Assembly: GCA_028564705.1 (NCBI GenBank)
Contig: JAPXFQ010001300.1
Span: 45,309-109,308 of the forward strand
Length of the DNA: 64,000 bases
Direction: 5' to 3'
Origin: Apricaphanius iberus
Lineage: Eukaryota; Chordata; Actinopteri; Cyprinodontiformes; Aphaniidae
Shown here: piece after piece, positions 35,001 through 49,100 of the stretch
How the letters are laid out: each line of letters begins with the position of its first letter
How positions within the stretch are numbered: the stretch's first letter is position 1
Program-made: the position numbers and the translations under genes
The notes under the pieces: model-generated
Seen by the model: the letters and a program-made list of their open reading frames with translations, nothing else
Database searches by the model: none
What the model was told of the DNA's origin: nothing

Positions 35001-38000
35001 CCGCACCCTCACAGGAGCTTCAAGGTAATTAAACGGATATACCACTAAAATAACTGAGCTGATCTAGCTCACCATTTTGTTATCTTTGTTTAAAAATATT
35101 TGTTCTAATTCATGCTTGTTTGTTCAGAGACAGAGCTGAACGGACTCCTGGATGCTCCCGCTGCCACAAGCACATCTTGCCGCTATCAACCAGGTTAAGA
35201 AAACAGTCTTGATGAATATGAAAATGTTTATTCTCTGCTCTTAATTTATTAAAGTTAACAACAGCCAAACATACACGTATCATTTTCTAACACTCGGCAA
35301 TTCGAGTAAACTTTCTGTTTGGCGAGTAAATCTCAGAGCGCCATTGGGCACATGGGGAGTAAATGTACATACCAAATTAGTCATGTTATTCAGCCTTCAT
35401 TTTGGTGGATTTCTCCTTTGTTTCTATGATGTCTGAATAAAACGGCATTCTATCAGTGTGAATGATGCGCACGTTGTTATGGTGGGCTTGTTTTATCACA
35501 GAGTCAAACTGTTTACATATATTACACATATATTTTTTCTAAAGGTATGTCGGAGGATTTTCCTGAATTTGAGGAAAGAAACAACCTCTTCACCCTCCTG
35601 TTTATGCGTTGCTATTGGCATTAACAAAATAAATAAAGGAATCTTCCCTGGAAAGTTCAAATCTAGATGTACATAACTTCTAGCAGTAATCTGAAATGCA
35701 GTTCTACATCATGCATGCCGAACTTTAGCCTACGGGTCGAGTAGAAACGTCTGAGGCATCAGTGGGGAGCCAAACCTATAACCTTTTTCATAACTTCTTT
35801 TTTTCTGAAATGTTTCACCTTTCAGCAACAACATCGGAGCCATCAGCAGGAGCCACCATCAGCCACCTGCCAGCTGCCAGCATCCTCTGTGTTACTAAAC
35901 CAGGTTAAGCACAGTCCTACTTCATGTGCAAACTGTTAATATAATGGTGGTAACAAGAGTTAAGCACAATATATAATGTTAACTGCTCTTGCTGGTGTCT
36001 TGCTTAAATGTGGAGAAAAGAAGTGATAGAGCCGCACAGAACTATAATGAATGGTAAGCCATCCTTCATTGTTAGAACTGGTTTCATTCTGAAATGTTGA
36101 TCTCTTCAGCAACTACACCAGAGCCGTCAGCAGCACCCAGCTGCATCCAGCAGCACCAGCCAGCTGCCAGTATTCTCTGCCATCCTAGGCCTGGTAAATA
36201 AGACATCCTACTATTTTTATTGTAGTGTCACAGAATTAGAATTCAAAGCGTTGTATTACAATTGTTGTGTGCTAAGTGTCTTTCTCCACCCTATGTTTTT
36301 CCAGGAAAGAGAAAGACGACTGACACTCTTCTGGCAAGTGTTCAGGAGATGCTTGTGTCAGATGCAGAACAGCAGAGACAGAGTGATGCACGCCTGAACA
36401 ACATGCTGCAGTTCTTTCAGTAACAGGCACAAAGGGAGGCAGAGGAATTTGCAGCTCTACGGGCGGAGCTGGCAGAAGCCAACCGCCAGCAGAAAACTTT
36501 GATGGAGGGTCTCTGACCAGGATGACAGAGAGGCAGGAAACACCCAAGTGATCTGTGTTACCTGCATCATCCAGCACAGTTCTTTTTACACTTGCTTGCA
36601 CAGTTCAAGTATTTGGAGTTTTTAATAAATGACTGTTTGAATAGTATGGAGTATTCTTTGTTTTTGTTAGTGATGTCAGATGAGGTTTGGCCACATTTAT
36701 ATGAAAAATTTATATGCTACACACTACTTTTACCTTTAAAATACACCATATTACAAGATTTTGTTCCGTATCCAACTTTACTTGGTCTTGCATTAGTTTG
36801 CCATATAAACAATTTTTAAAGCGCTTGTAACTTGAGTTACTGAAATTGTAACTAGTAATATATTGCTTTATATTCTGTAAGTAATGCGTTACATTACTCA
36901 GTTACTGAAAAAAGTAATATATTCCTGTAATGTATTACTTTTGTAATGCATTAACCCCCCAAACACTGGTGACTGACTATTCTGTAACCTTTAAGCTTGC
37001 TACTGATGTACCACTGATAGATTCATAATGAACACAAAGCTTTTAAAAGGCAGGTAATGAAATCTTTATTAGTTTCTAAAGGAACATTTTCTCTTTAAAT
37101 CTACAAGTTCATATACATGTATGTGCTGTCAGACTGATTATTCAACTTATTACTTTTGCTGTCAAAATGATTATGAAAAGGTGTTGTGATTAGATGGACA
37201 TTCCAAAACAAACTTCTTCCATCAACAACTGCCTGTAAAATAATGGAATACCATCCCTTCCGGTTCAAAAACTCTGTGTGGTACTCCTGGCGTGCTAAAA
37301 TAGGGATGTGGGAACCATCAACAGCCCCAACACACTGTGGCACCCCCCATCTCTGCTCAAAGTATAGTGACAGTTCTTTACATTTTTCTGCATTTGGCAT
37401 CTTAATTACTTCAGGCAACAAGATTTCTTCCACAGAGGAACAGAACTCCTTCTAACAGTCACAGGCAGTTGAAATGCCTACTCCAAAAAGGTGCGCAATG
37501 CTCCTGTACTCAGAGTTAGTGTCGAGTTTCAAGATGGCAATAGCAACTGTCTTTACTAGCTGTACAGCAAGATGATACGTTGTGTCCATTTTCTCTAGTG
37601 CAGGCTTCAGGTGGTGCTGGATTTTACATTTTATTTTAATTATTCCTTATTGTGCATCAACTCCAGTGTCCAATTATCTCTGTGTTTCTCCAGACGAGAG
37701 GATCCAGCCTCATTAGTGGGCTCGAAAGTTGGTTTCTACTCCGAGAGATAAAGGAAGAAAAACACACAGACACCGGTTCTGTATCTTTTAAGACGTACCT
37801 GTACAGGACGGACCCACTCCACCAGGGAGTGGGCGCCGACTAATAGGGGTCATCTCTTTTTATTGAAAAACAGTTCCCTTAGTAGTAAACTAACTTTGTA
37901 AAAGTGCTTAAAGGAATAGTTCACCGTTTTTACATACTGACATATGTTCTTACCTTACCTTAGAATAGGAGCACTACGTCCGCGCACTAACTCCTAAAGA

Positions 38001-40087
38001 ATTCTCTCCACGCTGACTTTAGGAGATAGTGCATGGACGTAGTGCTCCACGTATTATTAAGCCTCACAATATAGTACCGCTTTTTTATCCGCTGAGAAAA
38101 TCGACATGTTACATTTCTGTGTTACTGTTGATGGGAAATACAGTATAAAACATTACTTTGGGATGTATGAAATGTATTGGTGACTTTATTATAACCACTT
38201 TGAGGTATTGTTACTGCTTAAAGAGATGTTTGTCATGTGCATACAAGTTAGTTAGATAAAAACAGGAACTTTAGAACAGGATGTCAAACCTTTGCACCCA
38301 AACTAGTGGAGAAAAACAGGATATGGATGATGTCTGGACTGCAAAAGATTAGGAATTGTATAGAAAATAGTATACACTGTATAATGAAATTTTTTAAGCC
38401 ATTTTATGATTCCTTTAAATCATAGAAACTTGTCTTGTAACATTCATTGTTTCTTTTTTTAATAGATTTTAATATTGGCATCATTAACTCTACATTTGAG
38501 AACCAGAAAGTTATAAGCATTAAAAGCGGAAGTAACCTTAACCTAACTATCATTTTAAAGATATATAAAAATTTGATTGATAAATAAAATCCCAAACCAC
38601 CGTTTTAAGAAGATGTTGATGATATTTTATGTCTTTATTTTTCTTATAGTCTAACCCTTTTGTTAAATCAGTATTATCCAAAAGTGACTTGTTGTAAGAG
38701 TTTGTATTAATATGGATGATATATGTCATGATTTCTTTTTATTTTAGGTCATCCTTATGTGTTTATAATATGTATTCTTTAAATTGAGTGTGGCATTTAA
38801 CTTTCAATAGTGAAGTATTTTTCTGTGAACATGACATATGACAGGAAAGCACAGGCTTGTTTGCAGGAAGCCTCGCCAAACAATTGACAATGGAAGGATG
38901 CCAGATAAAAACGGTCAGCAGAAAATCTAGTTAGAGCTGGTTTGTAAAGTCACATTTAAGTAGAATAACAGGAAGGTAATTAATTAGGCATGCACAACCC
39001 ACCAACAATATGAATGGACCAATAAGGTTACTTTGTGTGTATGCATAAATAATGTTGTCTATTTTTTATATGTTGAAGATGTTTAAACCACTCCTTTGTG
39101 TTCATGCTTATTCAATGCTGTTTCAATAAAAGCCAAGGCACACCTCATGTTCTTTGCTCAGCTGGGGGGGTTTTTCCAACAGCTGGGCCCGCTCATAAGT
39201 GATTTTCTGGCAAGCTGCAGTAATTGTGTGATGTGTTTTTATTGTACCTCTTGCAGAAATTCAACGAACACGCTGGAAGGATTTGGGTATGTGGTGGTTC
39301 TTAGTTAGTTCACTGACACCATAGTGAGTTGGTTTGCAGGAATCCTATTTTGACTGAAAATTCCTTCCCCAACACTATACCTTTTAGTGTAACACTTCAC
39401 GTAACTGTATTTAAATAGGGAAAACGTGGAAGAGTTTGGTAGCTTCTGACGGGAGCCTATTTGGAACTATACAGTATGTGGAAGAGGCTGCGTTTGTGCT
39501 ACGTTTGCACGACAGAGCGCACAAACAAAGACCAGACATGTACATATCAACTAGTCTAAGGTAAGGTAAGAACATATGTCAGTATGTAAAAACGATGAAC
39601 TATGCCTTTAAGAGAATTTGATACTGTCCAACCAGGAGATAAGTGGACAGAAGTGCACCTTCACCCTGTCTCTCAAGCATCATTGTCAACGGGACGCCAC
39701 CTCCTAACCGTGAGTAAGATCACTTTCTGACACTTGAGCAGCGATTAAGATGGAACAGCAACTTAAAAAAATTAAATCCACCTCTTGGATGACCTAGCAC
39801 TGAAGTTAGCATGACTCTCACATTGTGACTGTGAGAGGGATTTTGATATTCTTTATAGTCTAGGTTAACGAGGTCTCCCAGCTGTCAGAGGGTGTCCTGG
39901 GACATGTAGCTTGCCTAATGTCAATCATGGTGTTGTGTTCTGACTGCATGGATATGGCAGGTTGTTAATTATCTATGATTATATTGCCTGAGGGTCCAGC
40001 GACACGAATCTGTTAAATCCCTATAGAGTTCAATAAGGTAGACGTAAGTTGGCCTGAGTTGACTGGATAACTGTTGTCTATCGACTC

Positions 40088-40179
<92 letters not shown>

Positions 40180-43100
40180 AGTGCCTGATTGCTTGAAGAA
40201 ATAAGTGAAAGGTAAGTAAGCTGGGAAGGGCCGAAGTACTTTGCAACTCATGCATCAGCGTAGGGATCATTATTTTATACGAAGACAGAGAGACGGATAA
40301 GCTCAGTAGTCGAATTACCTTGGGTATTTACGCATATCTAAAGGGGAAAGTAGGGAACAGCTGAATTGCTCTGACCTTTTGTATAGGCGGAGGGGAATGT
40401 ATAGAACTGAAGTGCTCCGAATCAATCTAAATTAAGAGGACCCGAGGCCGCGAGTTAATGATGGTTAGTAACTCAAAATAGTGATTATTGATGACTGTCA
40501 TTTAACCGGACACCTCGGAGCATCCAACAATCCAACCTTTAATTAATATAATTATTACAGTAAATCCCTGATCAATCTATAGTATATCAATGACAATTCT
40601 AAAAAGTTGAATTTGACAAACCTTACAAAGAATGGTAATAAATGTATGCTGTACCCAAAAGTGTTAAGAATCACAGATGAAGACATACATTTGAACCACA
40701 GAGATGAAAGTAAATACACTAAATGAAAGGTCTAACTTTTTTCTAACTTTAATTTAAATGTCATCCTATCAATGTTCTAATAAATGCATTCAAACATGAT
40801 CACAAAGTTTGTTCATTGCATATTTTTTTCACTTTTGCTTACTACTATATAATTTAAAGCTCATTATCATTTCAGCTTTTTCATGTATGAACCCATTCTA
40901 CCATTTAATTTTCTATTTTTATCATTTAGTGTTGAATCCTTGATAAACTTGTAGAATAATATTTTACAACACTGAAAATGTAGGTTATGTCTAACAGATT
41001 TGAATATATTTGCTACCATGTTCTTCATCAATCATTTTTGTAATAAAGAAGTACTTTCATAATGTTGATAATAAAGAGATCTTTATTTTAAACAGCATAT
41101 ATTCTCGCAGCAACTTACCATTTATTACAGGTGCATAAACTATGATCCCCATCAAGTTCGGATCTGACACAGTCTTGTCCAGAATAAGCCCTCCAATGCT
41201 ACAATACAAATTACAAGGCATTGAATACTCTATTAGTAAAACAAATACAGATTTAATAGGCTTTAGGCTAACAATGTAAAGAGAAGTACATACATTATTT
41301 GTAATTATTTTCTGGACAAGAAATAAACATTTTAAAATCAAATGAATTTACCAATTTCTTCAACACCTACAACAAATGAGCAAACATTAGAATTTTAAAT
41401 ACAAGTTTAACTAAGTGAAAAGGCAAAGAATAATACCTGCTGATGACCATTGATGTAATGATTGGTTCCCAACCTGATCGGAGCAGGATGTGACTAGCCG
41501 GGTGTTTGGAAGAGACCACTATCCAGACAGGTATCAGACACAAATACAGAAGATCCACCAGGTACAACACATACGGATAAAGCTCTGTGAAAAAAATGTT
41601 ATCAATTTTTATAATGAACATTTCAACCGTACTTGCACTCCCAGCTTTAGATGTTAAAACATGTTAAAAGGTATCATCTGCTGCACAAAAATACAGTTTG
41701 TGTGTATATGTGCATAATTGTGTTTATTGCTTTAGCTTGTACCATTCAAACCACATTTTCTTCATCACTCTTACCCATAAATAAGTAGAACCACTGACTG
41801 AAGCATGCCAACAAAGCAAGGGTGATAAGATCGCCAAAACTAGCTGCCATTGGTGTAGCCACATTATCAGGATTGATCTTCATCCGCTTGGAACAAATGA
41901 TCACTCCCACCACAATGATGCCTAAAGAAGAATTTGCTTGTAATTATCATGATGTTGTTTTATGAAAAATGTTTAAAAATCTATACAAGCATGCCTGTAA
42001 TTTTACTTAAATCAATTATTTTAATGCACAGGTTTGAATATTGAGAAGCCAATAAATATTGCCTGGAGAGGCCGACATTGTGAGTTTTATCTTTCTGTCT
42101 AAGGTTCAATGGTATAAAATACTTTAAAAAGCAAGAGGAGCTCCAACGCACTCTCATATAAAAAAGTTAAAAAGCCTTTATTGTAGTGGCTAGCTCACAT
42201 TAAGCCTTTCTAAAACACTCCAACGCATTTCGGCAATGTAGCCTTCATCAGGGAGTCCCTTGTAAGCGGCCAACCAGTGCATGTTTGGACTTTTGAAGAG
42301 GCAATGCGTTGTTACTGTGAATGTCCTACTTTAACTCTGTCTGCTTCACTCCCACCAGCCTTAGTTTACTGCCGGAATGCAGCTGGAAGCTAACACCTAT
42401 TAGACTAACATGTAGGGGCGCATGTCGCCATCAATTGTCAGGGAGTAGAACGAACCTCATTTATTAATTAGATTTTCTGATAGACATGTAAACTGGGACT
42501 AGGCAAGTCCTTAGTCCGTTTACTCCAAAAAAGCTTGAGTAAGATGTGCATATAAATGTACTGACTGATGCACAGCAATTCACACCTTGGGTGTGCAAAA
42601 AACATCAAGAAACTAATCTCTATAGCAATGATGTCAGGCCAGTTTTTCCAAACTGTTCTGCCTCATTAACCAATGACATTGTAACAAGCCGTGTGTGTTC
42701 TATGCAAATTAGACTGTAAACACCCAAACCTGCTGATACAGGTTTGGGTGACATAACTGTGAGTAGGGAGAATATATGTCTGATTTCAAATGAAAAAAAA
42801 TAAGAACAAATGCAAGGTAAGGTAAAAATAACTAAAATATATTAATAAACTTATCATTTGGATATCAGTAGCTGTGTTAAATATCAAATAAACCAAATGT
42901 AATATAGACTTAGCAATCAAGTAATCAAGTGTCACAATTTACCCTTTTCCAATATGTAAACACTCAGCAGACAAACTCTAATTAATCAATCTAAACATTA
43001 GGAATAAATACTCTCATCGTCTACACAGCTACTTCCACCAATGAATTAGCTCTAATTTAAGTCCAAAAACATCACTTTAACTGAATGATGCGCATTTTAA

Positions 43101-46100
43101 ACACAGCGATACCTTACTATGAAATGTACTCAAGCTATACAGTGACCCAACATGCATAATTCAACATAAATACAGCGCTTCCTACTCTCGTTATACTCAA
43201 GCTTTTTTATAAAGCTTCTCCTGCTATGTTTTTCTCTCAAACGGTTTTGTTTTGAGTGTTATAACTGAATTATTATTTTTATCTTTCTGCATTTTGTGTC
43301 TCCAACTCCTGTGGTTTAACCTGTCCATCAGCCGCACTGTATGACAGACGTTTGTGTCATTGGTTTAATGTCAGTTGCCCAGTGGGAGCAGAGAGATATG
43401 TAAGCCCCCTCAGGGCGCAAAAGAGCTGCGCCCCAAATTGTCCTTTCTATTGTATTGAAGAGGAGCTACTGCACATGTACAACCTTTAACAAGAGTTTAA
43501 GGGCACCTTGGGGCACAAGATTTCTGCACCCCAAGGCAGAAATACATCCTCAATCAGACAACTCCAATGAGCGTAACAACTCAACTCACCATAAACTATA
43601 AAATATTTGTCTTGCACATCTAAAAAAAAAACACATATATTTCAAAACATTTTTATGTTATTATAAAACGTATTTTCCACGATTTATCCAAGGTAGTATG
43701 GCAAGTTGTGAGTGGTTGAGCAGTACCGTAGTGCCCTCTATTGGCCAGCCGCCACTGGTCCCTTGTGAGAGTTCAAAAGCACGGCATAGGTTCACATTTC
43801 CCATAGCAGTGTTAAAAAAATCTTCTCAGTTAAAGGAAATTGGGTTATGTTAAGTTCCAGAATAATTGTGGGATATAAAAGAAAAAGGCCAGAGGGTATC
43901 TAAAATGCTCCAGAAATGTACTTGAACATTACAGAAGTATTAAGGCAATTTTGAAAAAGTACTCAGTAGGTTCCACAAAACTAAACTATAAGCTCAAGAA
44001 AAGCAATCTGTAAGAATGGATAGAGTAGACAGAAATTACAGGAAAAAATGGGTACTCTTAGCTTTAGTACCTTGTAAATTTTATACAGCTCATCACCTCT
44101 CCCTCCTCTTGGGGGCACGCACAGTGAGGAAATGGTTGGAGGAGACTGAAGAAGCTCTGAGGAACTGTTTCAGTTCTACTGTGTGAGAAGAGCCCTGTGC
44201 ACTTCTAGAGGAAGATATTAACAGCATACCTGACTGCATAACAGACTATATCAAATTCTTTTTCAACAGCACCTTATCCATCATAAAGGTACAGTGTTTT
44301 TCAAACAACAAGCCCTGGATCAACCCTGAAATAAAGGGTGTCCTCAAGGAGAAGAGCGTTTTGATCAGAGAAAACCAGGAGGAGCTGTGAGCTGTACAGA
44401 AAAAGCTGAGATGGAGCATTAGACAGGAAGAAGATAGAGGACCAGCTGCAACAATACAATATCAGTGGGGTTTGGAAGAGCCTGAAGACAATCTCAGTGC
44501 ACCAACCAAACCCCCAGGCAGTAGGAGACTTATGCCCCTTTTCTACTAGGGTCACTTTAGACCCTCGAACGATACGGAACGGTGCGGTCTAGAACTGGTA
44601 GGTTATGTTTCCATTACCGTCTCAGAAGAACAGTGGTGTGTGAGGACATGGGTGGGCTTAGCTTAACAAAAGCTCCAGTAAAAAGCAGTCACAAAGTCAT
44701 CATGACAACACAGATCCACTCACCTCACATTTCTCAGACATCGATCTGTTCATGATCTGTCTTCTTCATGCTAGTACAGATCTAACCAGTGATCCTCCAG
44801 TCTGTTGAGACTTTGAATCTGCCCCTTTGCAACCGATCCAGCTCTTTTACAACCACGGAGACATCTTCCTTCTCTGCTGCTATACCGGCTTCTTCCTCCC
44901 TGACACCACAAGTTTGCTGCCCACTTCTCCATCCCATTACACACCTGACTTCGCCTTTTACCCCGACTTGACGGAAGCCTGCTCCAACCCGCGTGTGGAA
45001 TTAGATAACGACGCTTGTCTTGCTCCAGCTCTGTGATCACCGTGAAGACCTCTTTTTCTCTGTTGCAACCACCAGCTACCAGCTTTCTTCTTCCCCTCAC
45101 TGCAGACTAAAATCAGTTTCTCCGTCTATCACACAGCGACTTCACTGCTGCAACCTGTGTGTGGAAGGAGTTAACAGTACCAATTGCAGCTACATTCCTC
45201 TTGGTGACCTGATAAAAATCTGCCATCACTCACAGTTTCCAATGTCCTAGATGCCAAAGCTACAGCCCATATAAAGCCATTTTCTCCCCTGCTACAAGCA
45301 GAGCTGTATTCTCCCCTTGGCTTCAGCTTTAACAAAATTATAACCCTCTCTAAACACTATTAAATAGTTTATAAAGCACTCAGTTTTTCTTTTTTTATGG
45401 AGCTACTTAAAGCAAAGGAGAATAAAACCTTTGATACTTTGAATATTTTAAATTGTATGGAGAACATTTCTGATCTTGGTGCTGTTACTGTTATTACATT
45501 CTGCAACATCACTTCACACCAACAGCTCCAGGCCAATCAGCAGCTACCACTGCTAGGTAGGAGTGAGATGGATATCATATTTCTGGACTTCAGAACGCTT
45601 CGGACCAAGGCAGAGGTAGTCCAAAAAAAGGGGTTGGCTGGGGTCCGTTCAGAACGGACACAGGTAATGGAACTCCGAAACCAAACTGAATAAGCGAAGA
45701 TGGAAATGGTCAGCTGGTCTCTGAATGCTATTGATAAAATCTACTCAACTCTACGAAGCACCGGTAAGGGTCAACCGGGGTGTCAATCATGGTGATCGGG
45801 TTTCTGCTGATTGGAATGGGCAGTTACTGGAACTACCGAAAAATGGCAACAAAGATCTGAAACACGGTCGAGATTGGTCACTGTTCTGGAAGCGATTGGA
45901 CGGCTGAAGGAACAGCTGGATGCGTTGATTCGTACTGATGGGACTCAGAACCAAATGCTGGGGGAGCTGGGACGCAGAACAGACGCTGTAAGAGGCGATC
46001 TGGCCGGCGCTCTGGGACTCATCCGCAATTTGTCATCGGACTTGGAGAAACTGTCGGTACGGATTGGGGCAACTGGAAATTAATTGGATTTGGAACTATT

Positions 46101-49100
46101 AATCTGGGAATTAATTTGGATTTGAACTCTAATTTGAAATACAATTTGGCTGAATTAGACTACAAAATAAACCACTGACAGACTGAAGGGACAGAGAGGA
46201 ATATTTGATCTCTCCCTGCAATCCAAATAATTTATATTTTGGCTCCCATGAAGACCTTCAACCTGGTCCTAATCAAATGTCCCTGAGAAGAATGTAAACA
46301 GAGTCTCCTCTCCCCCGTACACCTGCATCTACTGACGCACACACTGACATGGTTACACACACTCACATTCACACACACCGTCTTGCTGTATCCTTAATTC
46401 TCTCTCCTGCAACAGGAAGCTGGATAACAGCGCGCCTCGATGGCAGCGCGTTAACCTGTGGACTGGAGCTCATACCTGCCCATCCTTCCTGATGTGTCAT
46501 TGTTATTGTCTGAATATGTGCTTAAATGTTTGTTGGTGTGGTTTTTTCTATTACCTGCGTTGTGAGTGCTGTACGGACCCACAACACAGTTGAGCGTTTT
46601 TTTCCCCTCACCGTGGAACCCTCCCCTACCCAGTATTTCTCTATGTTTCATAAACGGGAGCGCCGCTCGGTGGCTGCATGCCCAACAGTGACCTGGATCT
46701 GTTTGTTGTTGTTGTTGTTTGTAATGATCTTGGACAGGTTGTACTTTATCTGTAAATTCCTTGTATGCGTCATACTTGTACGTGTCATACTTGGCCATTA
46801 AAGCTGATTCTGATTCTGATTCTAAAGTCCTTATATTGGCTCCCTGTAGCTCAGAAAATACTTTAAAATACTCCTACTAGTTTATAAATCACTAAATGGT
46901 TTAGCACTAAAGTATATTAAAGACCTGGTGTCACTATACCAACCAAGCAGACAACTCAGATCCCTTTAATTTAGTTTATAAAAAATTCCTATAATTAGAA
47001 CTGTTGGGTCTGTATGTGGATGCGAAGGGAGCCTGGACGATACGTCCCCCCCATTTTCCCTCTTCATCGAACCAATGGCGGAGCTGTCCGTCGCCTTGCT
47101 GTTTCAACCAGCGGGGTGCCAGAGGTTCGGCCGCGCCAGTTGGCTGGAAAGCCTGCATGTCAGTATTGCTGCAGCCGGTTGGAGGTCCTTACGGCTAAGG
47201 GGGGGCAGAGGCACACACATCCAGAGATAAAAGTGCAGCGAAAAGGCCGTTCTTTCTCTTCGCAACCTGCTTCAGCCGGTGGCAGACGTCTCTCAGACTG
47301 AAAGAAGAGATACTTTTCAACACGTGTTCCTAACTTCAATATTTGCGCAAAAAAATGACTCTCCCGTTTTGAGGCTGGATCTCAAAGATCGCTTTTCCTT
47401 TTGATCTGAATTTTTCCTTTTTTTTACGCACGACTGACGAGTCTCTTTTTCACCACAACCAACTTTTATTTTCTTTACAACTGGGGATCCCCTTTCCTTC
47501 TGAAACAAAGTAAGACCATTTGTTTTTTTATAATTATTTCAGTGATACTCTTACCTGGGTTGAATGAGTTTAGAAATTTCGGCCGCTTGCATGCAGAAAT
47601 TGTGATGATCAGAGTTGCTCCCTTAAGCAACCTGTGATACTTTCGTGCTGAGTTACTAATACGGGTACACTGTGAGTTTTTTCTGTTTAGTGTTTGGTAA
47701 GTTCATGTTTGTGGTAGTTTTGTTAATTAGTAATAAGGTTGTCGAACTGTCTTGTTCTGTCTCATACATTGATTGGAAGTGTATGGCGACACAGGTGTAG
47801 CTAGATTCTGTTGACGCACGCACGGAGGACCTCTTTGAGACTTAATCTTAATTATGTTTTTCATAGTTTCAAGCAGAATCTGTGCTGGTAAGAAGCCACT
47901 TTGTTGGTAAAATCCACGTGGCCTTTTGTTAAGAGAAGGCTCGAGTACCCCTTCCCCCTTGGGCAATAAAACAATAAATACCAGATCTTAACTTTCCCCC
48001 CCTTCGTACAAGCTGTGCGTCCACGTTGTACGCCACATCCACGCGTGTAAGTGGGCTACGTCATTAGGCGGTACTCCGTGGCGTCCCCTCGTGTCGTCAT
48101 CACTGGCAGCCATCTTGGGCAGGTATTCATGTAGACGCAATAGAACTGTTTGTGCAGGTAGATGTTCTTTGTTTAATTGTGTGGTTTTAGAATAAAGTAG
48201 TGATCTGAATCAAGCATCTGACTCTTTTAATCTAAATGTGGACTGGATCAATTATCAAAAGAATTCACGTCCTTCAGAATTAGGGCTTTTGGTAAAATTA
48301 CTAATTGTCAATACGAATGAGTCTAAATTAGTTAATAAGACTGTTGTTATCACAAACTATATAGATATATATACATTTTTGTCAGCTTTTGTTGGAAAAC
48401 TTGTCTGGTGCCCCGATTAATAATTTGAAGAGAGAATTCAATCAATAATGTATTAATTATTGGTTCAGTTCTCCTGGAATCACCAATTAGACCATAACTT
48501 TAAAAATTTTTAATTGATAAATCTACAACAGAACCAAACATAGAGAAGAATCTTTCGGTTTCTATGCACCTCAAATCTGGAAAAAAAGTTCAATATGACT
48601 GCAAAGCTGCTGAAACGCTAAGCTCTTTTAAATCAAAGATTAAAACTCTCATGTTTAGAGCTGAGTCCGTTTGTTGTTGAGATGACCGCTTTGAGTTTTA
48701 CTGGTTATGGATAGTGTTAGGAAAATTGTATGTTATCATTGATTTGTGTATGAGCTGTTCTGTTCTTTTGATTGTATCTTGACTGTATCTTGCCTTTTTA
48801 TCTTTTGTTATACTGCTTCTTGTGAGTAACTAGATGGGACACAACAAAGTTGATTATATCTTGAATATATGCATAGTGTGTTTAAATAGGGAAAAGGTTA
48901 AAGGGCAACTGAAAACCACAGTTGTAATGAAACACCAATGTGATGTTTAATCCTGTGATGTTTAAGAAAAGGAGCATGAGGAAGAAAGCTCATTGCAGAA
49001 CCTATCAGCCTTATGCCTTGTCCACAAGTAGTTGGGTGTCTCACGAAACATAGATATTTTTCTACCGTTTGGCCTGACATCCACACATAAACGGAGATTT

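Noticed and set aside
37101..37433. HARBI1-type domesticated host gene
   Set aside because: In-frame stop upstream, missing later catalytic residues, and a neighbouring broken Myb-like gene point to a dead transposon.
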